Origin: DASZIT01 sp963709665
GTDB lineage: Bacteria; Actinomycetota; Acidimicrobiia; Acidimicrobiales; RAAP-2
Length of the DNA stretch: 64,000 nt
Direction: 5' to 3'
Assembly: GCA_963709665.1 (NCBI GenBank)
Contig: CAVPWU010000011.1
Span: 124,001-188,000, forward strand
Shown: positions 52,046-60,566 of the stretch, in pieces
Numbering within the stretch: position 1 is the first letter of the stretch
How the letters are laid out: every line of letters starts with the position of its first letter
Notes under the pieces: model-generated
Seen by the model: the letters and a program-made list of their open reading frames with translations, nothing else
Database searches by the model: none
What the model was told of the DNA's origin: nothing
Translations under genes and position numbers: made by a program

Positions 52046-52867
52046 CTACCGGTACGCCCGATCGGCCATCTGTGCGACGCCCACGGAGACCGACGGCCCG
52101 AAGCCGCAGAGAAGGTTGGGGAACCGGCCGAGCACCGCATTGTCGTGGAAGAAGATCGGGTGGCTCGAGGGGTCGGTCAGATCGAGGTAGGTGCACGAGG
52201 TGTCGAGGGCGTAGACCAACGGAAAGATCGACAGCACCTCCTCGGTGAAGTCCACCAGCGACATCCGACGGAAGATGTTCAGGCAGTAGTGGTTGGCCTC
52301 GAGGAACACCACCGGGCGGTGGTCGGCGAGCACGGTCCGGGCGCCTCGGAGCACCTCGAGCTCGTAGCCCTCCACGTCGACCTTGATGAAGTCGACCCGA
52401 TCGAGGTGCTGGTCGGCGGCGACCTGGTCGAGGGGGACCACCGGCGCCGCATGCGCTTCGTAGCCGCGGTAGCGCTCCAGCACGTGCTCGTACCCCACGA
52501 AGGCAGCCACGTTGGCACCGGTCTGGGTCACCAGTTCGACCTCGCCCTCCTCGGAACCGGCGGCGGCCCGGAGGCAGGTGACATTGGTCAGACCGGACCG
52601 CTCCGTGTTGAGCTGGAGATGGCGGAAGGTCTCCGGCACCGGCTCCATCGCCACCACACGGCCGTCGCCGACCAGGAAGCCGGACATGACCGCCGTCACC
52701 CCGATGTTGGCGCCCACGTCGAGGACGGTACCGCCGGGCAGGGCATAGGTCTCGAGGACGGGTTGGACGTCCACCGGCCCGGACATGCCCAGGGTGTCGA
52801 GATAGACGTCCTGGTCGGGAGCGGTGAATTGGACCTCGTGGCCGACCAACGTCAACGCCTTCGACAC
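52046..52867 (-). CDS. FkbM-family SAM-dependent methyltransferase
   Basis: A 273-residue protein. VLDVGANIGVTAVMSGFLV (motif I), VVAMEPVPETFRHLQLNTERSGLTNV and VDFIKVDVEGYELEVLRGARTVL are the FkbM hallmarks. These enzymes O-methylate sugars, polyketides or lipids. GAGGGA precedes the GTG. It appears monocistronic, with 275 bases before the tRNA gene and 127 bases after the TetR stop. Its closeness to envelope glycan genes makes a sugar O-methyltransferase plausible, but that is inference. Confidence 0.85.
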   Translation of the reverse strand: MSKALTLVGHEVQFTAPDQDVYLDTLGMSGPVDVQPVLETYALPGGTVLDVGANIGVTAVMSGFLVGDGRVVAMEPVPETFRHLQLNTERSGLTNVTCLRAAAGSEEGEVELVTQTGANVAAFVGYEHVLERYRGYEAHAAPVVPLDQVAADQHLDRVDFIKVDVEGYELEVLRGARTVLADHRPVVFLEANHYCLNIFRRMSLVDFTEEVLSIFPLVYALDTSCTYLDLTDPSSHPIFFHDNAVLGRFPNLLCGFGPSVSVGVAQMADRAYR

Positions 52868-52994
52868 CAGGGGTCCCTCGTCTTCTCGTGCGGGGCGCCG
52901 CCGGGCAACGGGCGGCCGGGCACCGGCCGGATGGGCGTCGGCAGGAGAATACAGGAACGGCGGGCAACCGTCGGGCCGGGTGCCGACCAGCGAC

Positions 52995-53621
52995 TCACTC
53001 CGCTGTCGGGGTGGCCGTCCGCACCCGCGGCGACACCGCCGGGGCCCCCTCCAGCTGGGCCAGGAACCGTTCCACCAGCGCCCGGGTCTCGGCGTGACCG
53101 GCGGACATGCCGATCGCCTCCTCCATGATCAGGAGCTGGGAGAGGGCGGTGGCCAGGACCACCACGCTCACCGGCGGGAACACCTCGGGGTCGACCCCGT
53201 AGTGGGCCAGGATCTCGGCGAGGATCTCGGTGTTCCGGGCGCGGAAGAGCTCGCCGTAGCGGGCGATCTCGGCACCGATCACCTTGCGGTGGTTGGCCAG
53301 GGCGGCGAACTCCATCGACAGCGTGGTGCTGGCGGGGTCGTCGCTGAACGCCCACAGGGCCCGGAGCGGCTGCTCGGTGTCGAAGACCTGGTCCCGGCGC
53401 TCGAGCCCCCGTTCGGCACGGCGGCGGAAGGCGGCCAGGAACAGGTCGTCCATGGTCCGGAAGTAGTAGTGCACCAGCTGGGGCTTGAGGCCGGCCCGCT
53501 GGGCCACCCGCCGGGAGCTCACCGCCGCGTACCCCTCCTCGAGCATCAGCTGCTCGGTGGCGTCGAGGAGGGCGGCACGGGTCTCCGAGCTCTCGGCGCC
53601 GATCCTGCGGGGGGAGGCCAT
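52995..53621 (-). CDS. TetR-family transcriptional regulator
   Basis: A 208-residue repressor-type protein. The N-terminal HTH is visible as RAALLDATEQLMLEEGYAAVSSRRVAQRAGLKPQLVHYYFRTMDDLFLAAF (residues about 15-65). The C-terminal helical ligand domain is undiagnostic. It is divergent from a P450-SDR operon, with a 22-bp dyad in the shared 123-base gap, so it very likely represses that operon and itself until an inducer binds. Confidence 0.9.
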   Translation of the reverse strand: MASPRRIGAESSETRAALLDATEQLMLEEGYAAVSSRRVAQRAGLKPQLVHYYFRTMDDLFLAAFRRRAERGLERRDQVFDTEQPLRALWAFSDDPASTTLSMEFAALANHRKVIGAEIARYGELFRARNTEILAEILAHYGVDPEVFPPVSVVVLATALSQLLIMEEAIGMSAGHAETRALVERFLAQLEGAPAVSPRVRTATPTAE

Positions 53622-53680
53622 ACCCGTTCCTACCAGCTGCGTCCGCCGGGTGGCGGCCCGCTCGGCCGTCGCCGGGCAGG

Positions 53681-53709
53681 TTGACCCGCCGGCTCCCCGA
53701 TGCTAAGCA
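53681..53709 (+). promoter_or_regulatory. P450 operon promoter (TTGACC-N17-TAAGCA)
   Basis: TTGACC at 53681-53686 and TAAGCA at 53704-53709 are 17 bases apart. The -10 element lies inside the operator dyad. Confidence 0.5.
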
Positions 53710-53721
53710 CATGCACAGCAT
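53700..53721. promoter_or_regulatory. TetR operator dyad
   Basis: A perfect interrupted dyad, ATGCT-N2-GCA-N2-TGC-N2-AGCAT, overlaps the -10 region of the P450 promoter and lies between it and the divergent tetR-type gene. Confidence 0.75.
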
Positions 53722-53744
53722 ACGCGCCTGATGATCGGAGCCCC

Positions 53745-55049
53745 GTGAGCGACTACGAAACGGTCGACTTCTTCACCGACGAATCCCTCCTCGAGGATCC
53801 CTACCCCTACTTCGAGCACCTGCGGAACAAGTGCCCGGTGGTGGCCACTCCCCACCACGGGGTGGTGGCGGTGTCCGGGTACGACGAGGCCCTCGACGTC
53901 TACCGGAACCTCGACACCTTCTCCTCGTGCAACTCGGTGATCGGCCCCTTCGCCACCTTCCCGGTGCCGCTGGTGGGCGATGACATCAGCGAGATCATCG
54001 ACAAGTACCGCGACACGCTGCCGATGAACGAGCACATGGTCACCATGGACCCGCCCATGCACACCCAGGAGCGGGCCCTGGTGATGCGGCTGCTCACCCC
54101 CAAGCGACTGAAGGACAACGAGGCGTTCATGTGGCGCCTGGTCGACCAGCAGCTCGACGAGTTCATCGGCGACGGGAAGTGCGAGTTCATCAGCGCCTAC
54201 ACCCAGCCCTTCGCCATGCTGGTGGTGGCCGACGTCCTGGGGGTACCCGAGGAGGACCACCCGGCGTTCCGCGAGATGTTCGGCCTCTCGGCCACCACCG
54301 GCGAGATCGGCCCCGCCGGGCCGATGGGCGGAGTCGTCGACAAGGACGCGCCACTGAACGCCCTCGACTCCCTCGACGACCGGTTCGTCAAGTACATCGA
54401 GGACCGGCGGGCCAATCCCCGCAAGGACGTCCTCACCGACCTGGCCCTGGCCAAGTACCCGGACGGCTCGACCCCGGACGTGGTCTCGGTGGTGCGGATC
54501 TCCACCTTCCTGTTCGCCGCCGGTCAGGAGACCACCGCCCGCCTGCTGGCCACCGGGCTGAAGTACCTGGCCGAGTACCCCGAGCTCCAAGATGAGCTGC
54601 GGGCCCACCCGGAGCGGATCAACGGCTTCATCGAGGAGGCGCTGCGCATCGAGAGCCCGGTGAAGGCGGACTTCCGCCTGGCCAAGAAGGCGGCCACGGT
54701 GGGGGGCGTGGACATCGCCCCCGGTACCCCGGTCATGCTCCTCAACGGGGCCGCCAACCGCGACCCCCGACGGTTCGAGCACCCTGACGAGTTCCGGGTG
54801 GACCGGGAGAACTCGAAGGAGCACCTGGCCTTCGGTCGCGGTCCCCACTCGTGCCCCGGCGGCCCCCTGGCCCGCGCCGAGGGGCGGATCTCCATCGAGC
54901 GGATCCTCGACCGGACCCGGAACATCCGGCTCTCCGAGGAGCACCACGGCCCGGTGGGCCAACGCCACTTCTCCTACGAGCCCACCTGGGTGCTCCGGGG
55001 CCTCCACGACCTCCATATCGAGTTCGATGCGGTGGAGGCACCCAAGTGA
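53745..55049 (+). CDS. cytochrome P450
   Basis: A 434-residue soluble bacterial P450. The I-helix oxygen-activation motif is FLFAAGQETTARLL (AGxET), the ExxR helix is EEALRIESP, and the heme-binding loop is FGRGPHSCPGGPLAR with the proximal Cys at about 370. The N-terminus has no membrane anchor. GGAG precedes the GTG chosen as start. The SDR gene overlaps its stop by 4 bases, so a hydroxylation followed by alcohol oxidation is likely. Substrate and redox partners are not evident; no ferredoxin gene is adjacent. Confidence 0.93.
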   Translation: MSDYETVDFFTDESLLEDPYPYFEHLRNKCPVVATPHHGVVAVSGYDEALDVYRNLDTFSSCNSVIGPFATFPVPLVGDDISEIIDKYRDTLPMNEHMVTMDPPMHTQERALVMRLLTPKRLKDNEAFMWRLVDQQLDEFIGDGKCEFISAYTQPFAMLVVADVLGVPEEDHPAFREMFGLSATTGEIGPAGPMGGVVDKDAPLNALDSLDDRFVKYIEDRRANPRKDVLTDLALAKYPDGSTPDVVSVVRISTFLFAAGQETTARLLATGLKYLAEYPELQDELRAHPERINGFIEEALRIESPVKADFRLAKKAATVGGVDIAPGTPVMLLNGAANRDPRRFEHPDEFRVDRENSKEHLAFGRGPHSCPGGPLARAEGRISIERILDRTRNIRLSEEHHGPVGQRHFSYEPTWVLRGLHDLHIEFDAVEAPK

Positions 55050-55792
55050 GCGAGCGCGTGGCGGTGGTGACGGGGGCGGCCTCGGGGATCGGCCTGGGCA
55101 TCGGCCAGCGGCTGGCCGCCGCCGGGCACGCGGTGGCCCTGCTCGACACCGACGGCAAGGGCGTCGAGGCGGCGGCGGCCGAGCTGACCTCCCAGGGGCA
55201 CCGGGCCACCGGCTACGAGGCCGACGTGTCCGACCGCCAACGCCTCGAGGCGGTCTACGGCGCCGTGCGCCAGGAGCTGGGCCCGGTGACCATCGTGGCC
55301 ACCAGCGCCGGGATCGAGTCGTTCGACCCGGTCCTCGACATCACGCCGGAGAAGTGGGAGCACATCATCGCCGTCAACCTCACCGGCACCTTCACCTGCG
55401 TGCAGCTGGCGGTTCCGGACATGATCGCCGCCGGCTGGGGGCGCATCGTGACCATCTCGTCGTCGAGTGCCCAGTCCGGCGCCCCCAACATGGCGCACTA
55501 CGCGGCCTCGAAGGGCGGCGTGATCGGGATGACCAAGGCCTTCGCCCGGGAGCTGGCCCCCCACGGGATCACCGCCAACACCATCCCGCCGACCATCGTG
55601 GACACCCCGATGGCCAAGCACGCCGAAGCCAGGGGCGACGTGCCGAGCATCGACCTGCTGGGCAGCATGGTGCCCCTCGGGCGGGCCGGCACCCCGGACG
55701 ACATCGCCGCCGCCTGCGCCTTCCTGTGCTCCGACGACGCCAGCTACATCACCGGCCAGCTGATCGGCGTCAACGGGGGCATGTACATCTGA
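55046..55792 (+). CDS. short-chain dehydrogenase/reductase
   Basis: A 248-residue classical SDR (FabG-like). TGAASGIG is at 9-16; the Asp in LLDTDGKG after beta-2 suggests NAD preference. TSAG replaces the usual NNAG. SSSSAQSG and YAASKGG give the catalytic Ser and Tyr/Lys, and the C-terminal GQLIGVNGGMYI is typical. Its GTG lies in the P450 stop (GTGA). It probably oxidises the alcohol made by the P450 (inference). Confidence 0.9.
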   Translation: MSERVAVVTGAASGIGLGIGQRLAAAGHAVALLDTDGKGVEAAAAELTSQGHRATGYEADVSDRQRLEAVYGAVRQELGPVTIVATSAGIESFDPVLDITPEKWEHIIAVNLTGTFTCVQLAVPDMIAAGWGRIVTISSSSAQSGAPNMAHYAASKGGVIGMTKAFARELAPHGITANTIPPTIVDTPMAKHAEARGDVPSIDLLGSMVPLGRAGTPDDIAAACAFLCSDDASYITGQLIGVNGGMYI

Positions 55793-55800
55793 GCCTCCCG

Positions 55801-55818
55801 GCCCCCGGGCCCGGGGGC
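55801..55818 (+). terminator. terminator of the P450-SDR operon
   Basis: A perfect 18-base palindrome (GCCCCCGGG followed by CCCGGGGGC), 8 bases after the SDR stop. There is no T-tract. Confidence 0.5.
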
Positions 55819-55952
55819 GTGCTGGCTACGGTTGGCGGACCGGCGTCGACCGGGCGGACCGTCCGGCACCCTCCGTCGGCCCCGGCCGGGGTCGACGGTC
55901 GGCACGCCCCGACGCCCGCCGCGGTGGGCGGCACCCACCGAGAGGAGCATGC

Positions 55953-56621
55953 ATGAGCGGAACCGCCACCGACGTGTGGGAGGTGATGTCGACCTGCCGG
56001 ACCATCCGTCGGTTCACCGACCAGCCGGTCGACGACGCCACCCTGACCCGGTGCCTCCGGGCCGCCACCTGGGCGCCCTCGGGCGCCAACACCCAGAGCT
56101 GGCGCTACATCGTGCTGCAGTCCCCCGAGGTCCGGAAGGTGGTGGCCGCCGCCGCCGCCAGCGCCCTGGAGGTCATCGAGCCCGTCTACCAGATGAGCCG
56201 GCCGGCCGAGGACGACCAGAGCCGGGAGGCCCGTACCAACCGCGCCACCTACGAGCTCCACGACCGGGCCGGCGAGTTCACCTCCGTCCTCTTCACCCAG
56301 CTGCGGTGGGACTCGGCCTCCGAGCTCCTGCTGGGCGGCTCCATCTTCCCGGCCATGCAGAACTTCCTGCTGGCCGCCCGGGCCCAGGGTCTCGGAGCCT
56401 GCCTCACCAGCTGGGCGTCCTACGGGGGCGAGCAGCTGCTCCGGGAGGCCGTCGGGGTGCCCGAGGACTGGATGCTGGCCGGGCACGTGGTGGTCGGCTG
56501 GCCCCGGGGCCACCACGGGCCGGTCCGCCGCCGCCCCCTCCGCAAGGTCGTCTACCTCGACCACTGGGACCAGCCCGCCGACGGACTGGTCGGCGACGGG
56601 TCACCGCCACCCCCGGCCTGA
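55953..56621 (+). CDS. nitroreductase-family FMN oxidoreductase
   Basis: A 222-residue protein. VMSTCRTIRRFTDQPVDDATLTRCLRAATWAPSGANTQSWRYIVL at the N-terminus is the FMN-binding entry of nitroreductases. SELLLGGSIFPAMQNFLLAARAQGLGACLTSW and VVVGWPRGHHGPVRRRPL complete the fold. Members reduce nitro groups, quinones or enones, or act in dehalogenation, using NAD(P)H. GAGAGGAG precedes the ATG. It lies downstream of the P450-SDR pair, but a palindrome between them suggests separate transcription. Confidence 0.87.
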   Translation: MSGTATDVWEVMSTCRTIRRFTDQPVDDATLTRCLRAATWAPSGANTQSWRYIVLQSPEVRKVVAAAAASALEVIEPVYQMSRPAEDDQSREARTNRATYELHDRAGEFTSVLFTQLRWDSASELLLGGSIFPAMQNFLLAARAQGLGACLTSWASYGGEQLLREAVGVPEDWMLAGHVVVGWPRGHHGPVRRRPLRKVVYLDHWDQPADGLVGDGSPPPPA

Positions 56622-56671
56622 CCCTCGTCCCAATCCCACGGAGGCCGGTGTCCTCCCCGACGTCGCCTCCC

Positions 56672-56677
56672 TAGGCT
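56672..56677 (+). promoter_or_regulatory. -10 box of leaderless promoter
   Basis: TAGGCT lies 6 bases before the GTG at 56684. Confidence 0.55.
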
Positions 56678-56683
56678 GCCAAC

Positions 56684-57682
56684 GTGCTGGTCCTCCTCAC
56701 CTCGGTCGCCCGTCACAGCTTCGGCGACGACCTCCACCGCCCCGGCGTCGAGTGGCTGACCCTGCAGCTCGACGGGACCCTCACCGACGAGTCCGGGGCA
56801 CCGGTGGCCGATGAGGAGGCCCGTCCGGAGGTCGCCTGGGGCACCTCCGACCTCTTCCGGGCCGGTGCCCCGCTGGGCCGGTTCTTCGGGCTGCTCCCCC
56901 GCCTGGCCTCCCTCCGCTGGTTCGCCTCCCCCGCCGCCGGGTTCGACAGCCCCGTCTTCGCCGAACTGGCCCGGGGCGGGGTGCGGATCACCAACGCCCA
57001 CGTCAACAGCCTCCCCATCGCCGAGTTCGTCCTCCGGGCGGTGCTCGACGAGTTCCAGGGGGCCGGCCAGTGGCGCCGTCAGGGCGAGGAGCGGGCCTGG
57101 GCGGTCCACGACTGGCGGGAGGTGGCCGGGACCACCTGGCTGATCGTGGGGCTCGGGGGGATCGGGACGGCGGTGGCCGTCCGGGCCCGGGCGTTCGGGG
57201 CCCGGGTCGTGGGCTGCCGCCGCACCCCCTCGCCCGACGACCCCACCGACCTCACCGTCACCCCCGACCGGCTGGCCGGGCAGATCGGCCGGGCCGACGT
57301 GGTGGTCCTGGCCGCCCCGGCCACGCCGGAGACCACCGACCTGGTGGACGCCTCGTTCCTGGCGGCGATGCGACCGGGGAGCGTGCTGGTCAACGTGGCC
57401 CGGGGCTCCCTGGTCGACGAGGATGCCCTGCTGGCCGCCCTGGACACCGGCCGCCCGGCCGCCGCCGTGCTCGACGTCTTCCGCACCGAGCCGCTGCCCC
57501 CCGATCACCCGTTCTGGTCCCACCCCTCGGTGCGGGTGACGCCCCACAACGCCGCCGGCGGGGTCGGGCGCCTGCGGCGACAGGCCGAGCTGTTCGCCGA
57601 CAACCTCGACCGCTACCTGGCCGGCCGCCCGCTACGCCACGAGGTGACCGCCGAGGTGCAGGCGGGGGCCGGGACGCCCTGA
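56684..57682 (+). CDS. D-isomer-specific 2-hydroxyacid dehydrogenase family protein
   Basis: A 332-residue protein. The NAD-binding motif is GLGGIGTAVAVRARAFGARVVG (about 153-174). VNVARGSLVDEDALL carries the active-site Arg, RTEPLPPDHPFW the Glu, and VRVTPHNAAGG the His. The N-terminal substrate domain is short and diverged. It would interconvert a 2-keto acid and a D-2-hydroxy acid with NAD(P)H. The GTG start is fixed by a TAGGCT box 6 bases upstream. A strong hairpin follows. Confidence 0.88.
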   Translation: MLVLLTSVARHSFGDDLHRPGVEWLTLQLDGTLTDESGAPVADEEARPEVAWGTSDLFRAGAPLGRFFGLLPRLASLRWFASPAAGFDSPVFAELARGGVRITNAHVNSLPIAEFVLRAVLDEFQGAGQWRRQGEERAWAVHDWREVAGTTWLIVGLGGIGTAVAVRARAFGARVVGCRRTPSPDDPTDLTVTPDRLAGQIGRADVVVLAAPATPETTDLVDASFLAAMRPGSVLVNVARGSLVDEDALLAALDTGRPAAAVLDVFRTEPLPPDHPFWSHPSVRVTPHNAAGGVGRLRRQAELFADNLDRYLAGRPLRHEVTAEVQAGAGTP

Positions 57683-57738
57683 GGGAGGTGCCGTGGGTGC
57701 GCCGGGCGTGGCCACCTCCCGGGCGGAGCCACCCGGCT

Positions 57739-57784
57739 GCTGACCCCACCCCCCACGACAGGCGTGAGTGGGGGTGGGGTCAGC
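57739..57784. terminator. bidirectional terminator between convergent genes
   Basis: GCTGACCCCACCCCC (57739-57753) and GGGGGTGGGGTCAGC (57770-57784) form a perfect 15-bp stem with a 16-base loop, lying between the dehydrogenase gene and the convergent permease gene. Confidence 0.85.
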
Positions 57785-57827
57785 CGGGCTCCCGGGAGAC
57801 GGGTGGGTGCCTCCCGAAGACGGTGGG

Positions 57828-59384
57828 TCAGGACGCCCTGGCAGGCTCCGCCATGGCCGCCGCCGGCGCCGGGACCGGCGGGGCGGCCGGCTCGATGGCC
57901 CCGTCGGTCTCCGGCCCCGGGTCGAGCTCGTGCTCGATGGGGGCCACGAGGGTGGCCGACTGGGGCTCGGTCCGCTCGAGGTCCCGGCCGATCTCCGCCA
58001 GGGTGCCGGGGCGGCGGCGACTGACCATCGCCAGCCAGACGGCCCCCACCACCAGGTAGGCCACGAAGATGTACGGGAAGATCCGCACCGGGAACGGCGG
58101 CACCGGATAGAAGCTCCCGATGGTGGGCACCATCAGCAGCACGCAGGCCATGACCGCCATGAGCACGTTGACGGGCCGGAGCTCGCCGATCTTCCGGAGG
58201 TACCGGGGCGCCGCCACCGTGATCAGGAAGTAGGCGGTCAGGAACCCGAAGGCGGCCAGGGTCCCGGCGTCACCGAAGGTGGTGAGGGGGTTGGTGAAGA
58301 TCTCCAGCACCAGCGGGACGGCCAGGATCATCCCCATGTAGACGGTGATGGCCACGTGCGGCGTGCGGTTGTGCTGGTGGGAACGTCCCAGGTGCCGCGG
58401 GAGGATCCGGTGTTGGGCCATCGGGTAGATGATCCGGGAGCCGGCGTTCAGGCACGACAGCGTCAGCGAGAAGAAGCTGACCATGGCGCACAGCGACAGC
58501 GGCACCTTGAAGAACGGCACGCCGTAGAGGTTGGACAGGACGTTGAGCGGGGCGGCGATGGCGCTGAGCGGCGTCGAGTAGTTGCGGGTGCCGTAGACCT
58601 CGACGTAGCTCATGAACACGAAGAACGCCCCGGCGATGATCAGGCTGTAGCGGACGGCCCGGGGCACGTTGCGGAGCGGGTTCTTCGCCTCACCGCCGAG
58701 GGCGGTGGCGCTCTCGAAGCCGACCAGCGAGAAGATGCTGATCACCACGCCGAGGCTGAGTCCGTGGGCCGTCATGCCCTTCAGGGTCAGCTGGTTGGTG
58801 TCCACCGAGAACCCGTGCTTGAACAGCACCACGAAGGACAGGGCCAGGATGCAGGCCATGGACAGGGCTTCGATGAACAGCATCAGGATCGACGACACCC
58901 GGATGTCCTTGTAGGCGATGAACCAGCAGGTCGCCGCGCTGATGGCGAACAGCAGGATCGGGGCGACCGTCACATGGATCCCCACCGCGTCGAGGAGTTG
59001 CTGGGCGAAGACGGCGAACCCGGCCAGGCCGGCCACCCCGATGAACAGGTAGGACCAGATCAGCGTCCATCCGGAGAAGACCCCGGCGGTGGGACCGAGG
59101 CCCCGTCCGGTGTAGGAGTACATCGACCCGGGACAGGCCGACCGGCGGGCGAACTGGTTCAGGCACGCCACCACGAAGAGCAGCATCACCGTGCCGAACA
59201 GGTAGGTCAGCCAGGTGCCCTGGCCGGCGTCGGCGAAGGCCAGCGGGATGATCAGCACCGCCGTCATGGTCGGTGAGATCAGGGCGATCGACTGGGCCAG
59301 GACGGTGGGGAAGCCGAGGGCGTTGGCACGCAACCCGGTCGGCTCCGCTGCGGTTTCCGGGGGGCTCCCGGTGGTTGTGGTCAT
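57828..59384 (-). CDS. APC-superfamily amino acid/amine permease
   Basis: A 518-residue transporter with 12 or more helices. The N-terminal LAQSIALISPTMTAVLIIPLAFADAGQGTWLTYLFGT and the consensus SACPGSMYSYTGRGLGP in helix 3 and its loop are APC hallmarks, as is SLVGFESATALGGEAKNP in helix 6. The Pro/Ala-rich cytoplasmic tail is long. AAAGGAG lies upstream of the ATG. It should import an amino acid, peptide-derived amine or similar solute; the nearby M24 peptidase-like and amidotransferase genes fit nitrogen-compound catabolism. Its promoter region has a 15-bp palindrome. Confidence 0.9.
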   Translation of the reverse strand: MTTTTGSPPETAAEPTGLRANALGFPTVLAQSIALISPTMTAVLIIPLAFADAGQGTWLTYLFGTVMLLFVVACLNQFARRSACPGSMYSYTGRGLGPTAGVFSGWTLIWSYLFIGVAGLAGFAVFAQQLLDAVGIHVTVAPILLFAISAATCWFIAYKDIRVSSILMLFIEALSMACILALSFVVLFKHGFSVDTNQLTLKGMTAHGLSLGVVISIFSLVGFESATALGGEAKNPLRNVPRAVRYSLIIAGAFFVFMSYVEVYGTRNYSTPLSAIAAPLNVLSNLYGVPFFKVPLSLCAMVSFFSLTLSCLNAGSRIIYPMAQHRILPRHLGRSHQHNRTPHVAITVYMGMILAVPLVLEIFTNPLTTFGDAGTLAAFGFLTAYFLITVAAPRYLRKIGELRPVNVLMAVMACVLLMVPTIGSFYPVPPFPVRIFPYIFVAYLVVGAVWLAMVSRRRPGTLAEIGRDLERTEPQSATLVAPIEHELDPGPETDGAIEPAAPPVPAPAAAMAEPARAS

Positions 59385-59482
59385 CGTGATCGATGCTCCT
59401 TTCGTCGCAACCGCGGGTTCCCACCACCCACACCGGCCCAGCACCACGTCTATGAATGTGGATCTCGGGTCGATGCAACCGC

Positions 59483-59503
59483 TCTATAGGTACAATTTGT
59501 ACC
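59483..59503 (-). promoter_or_regulatory. permease -10 box with adjacent palindromic operator
   Basis: On the minus strand TATAGA (59483-59488) is directly preceded by the perfect 15-base palindrome GGTACAA-N-TTGTACC (59489-59503), placed to block RNA polymerase. The cognate regulator is unknown. Confidence 0.6.
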
Positions 59504-59547
59504 TCAATCGGAGAGTAGATAGATTGTGTGTCGTCCGGATATCGTCC

Positions 59548-59557
59548 CTGTTAACAG
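59548..59557. promoter_or_regulatory. CTGTTAACAG palindrome
   Basis: A 10-base perfect palindrome in the permease upstream region. CTGTTAAC also occurs at 61190-61197, upstream of the XRE-cupin gene. Confidence 0.45.
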
Positions 59558-59730
59558 CCTGTAAAGTCCCTCGTAAAAACGTACCGAATCACCATGTTTT
59601 ATCCATAATTCAGGACAGACCTCTACTCCTATTTGTATCCTTTTCGGACATGGATGGACGGCGTATTTCGACTCACGGCCGAAGGTCCGACCGTGGTGTC
59701 GCCCGGTGGTCGGGGTGGAGTCACCGCCCC

Positions 59731-59754
59731 CGGGCGCGGGCGTGTGCCCGGGAC
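59731..59754 (-). terminator. terminator after the M24 gene
   Basis: CCCGGGC and GCCCGGG form a 7-bp stem with a 10-base loop, 10 bases beyond the M24 stop. Confidence 0.5.
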
Positions 59755-59764
59755 GGGCGCCGGA

Positions 59765-60499
59765 TCAGGCCGGCGGCGCGTCCTCGAACACCCACCCGGG
59801 GAACGACTGGTCCTCCAGCAGCAGGTCCTCGTAGAAGGCCCCGAACGGGAGCTCGGGGTGGGCGATGGCGATCTCCAGCACCCAACGGTCGGGGTGGAGC
59901 CCCTCGGTGACGTCGGCGATGGAGCCGTCGTAGTGGGCCGAGTGGGGGTAGTCGGAGAGCCGGTGGCCCGAGAGGTCGAAGTTCAGCTTCCACCCGAGGT
60001 CGGCGGCCTTCCGGTCGGCGAAGGCGTAGAGCTCGTGACCGGTCACCCGCTGCTCGAACCAGTGGGCCCGGACCTCCTCCCAGATGGCCCGGACGTCGCG
60101 CTTGGCCCGATGGTGATCGGGATTCCCCCCGACCACGAAGGTGTCGCCGGCATCGCCCTCGGTGCCCTGGTAGATCGGCCCGATGTCGACGAAGAAGATG
60201 TCGTCGGCGCCGAGGATCACCCCCGGCTCCGAGCGCTCCATGAAGTCCTTGGTGGTGTTGCTGCCCACCCGCACGATGATGTGGTGCCAGCCGCGGCGCA
60301 TGCCCAGGGTGCTGAGGGTCTCGCGGGCCAGGGACTTGGCCTCCTCCTCGGCCATGCCCACCTCGACCTGGGAGGCGATGGCGTGGACCGCCCAGCGGGT
60401 CCGGTCCCGCACGGACATCAGGTCGTCCAGCGAGAAGTTCGGCCCGGTGGCCTCGAGTTCGGCCTGGGTGGTGGCGGTGATCTCTGGGGATGTCGTCAT
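59765..60499 (-). CDS. M24-family metallopeptidase-like protein
   Basis: A 244-residue pita-bread fold. The five metal ligands can be assigned: Asp in FFVDIGP, Asp in GDAGDTF, His in DLSGHRLSDYPH, Glu in WVLEIAIAHPE and Glu in YEDLLLED. It lacks the N-terminal creatinase domain of Xaa-Pro dipeptidases, so it is a short form. The reaction may be cleavage of an Xaa-Pro bond or of a creatine-like amidine. GGAGG lies 8 bases before the ATG. It is downstream of the XRE-cupin gene on the same strand, with 67 bases between them, so it is probably under that regulator. Confidence 0.85.
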   Translation of the reverse strand: MTTSPEITATTQAELEATGPNFSLDDLMSVRDRTRWAVHAIASQVEVGMAEEEAKSLARETLSTLGMRRGWHHIIVRVGSNTTKDFMERSEPGVILGADDIFFVDIGPIYQGTEGDAGDTFVVGGNPDHHRAKRDVRAIWEEVRAHWFEQRVTGHELYAFADRKAADLGWKLNFDLSGHRLSDYPHSAHYDGSIADVTEGLHPDRWVLEIAIAHPELPFGAFYEDLLLEDQSFPGWVFEDAPPA

Positions 60500-60566
60500 C
60501 GGTGGACCTCCGGTCGTCGGGTGGTGGGGTGGGTGGACGGGGGCACGGGCGGGTGGCTCGGGTGGC

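Larger units (their letters stand above)
59385..59764. other. AT-rich intergenic region between permease and M24 genes
   Basis: About 59480-59660 is strikingly AT-rich for this window, with runs such as GTAAAAACG and TTTTATCCATAATT. It holds the permease promoter and palindromes (GGTACAA-T-TTGTACC, CTGTTAACAG) and, near 59731-59754, a terminator. No convincing ORF is present. Confidence 0.7.
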
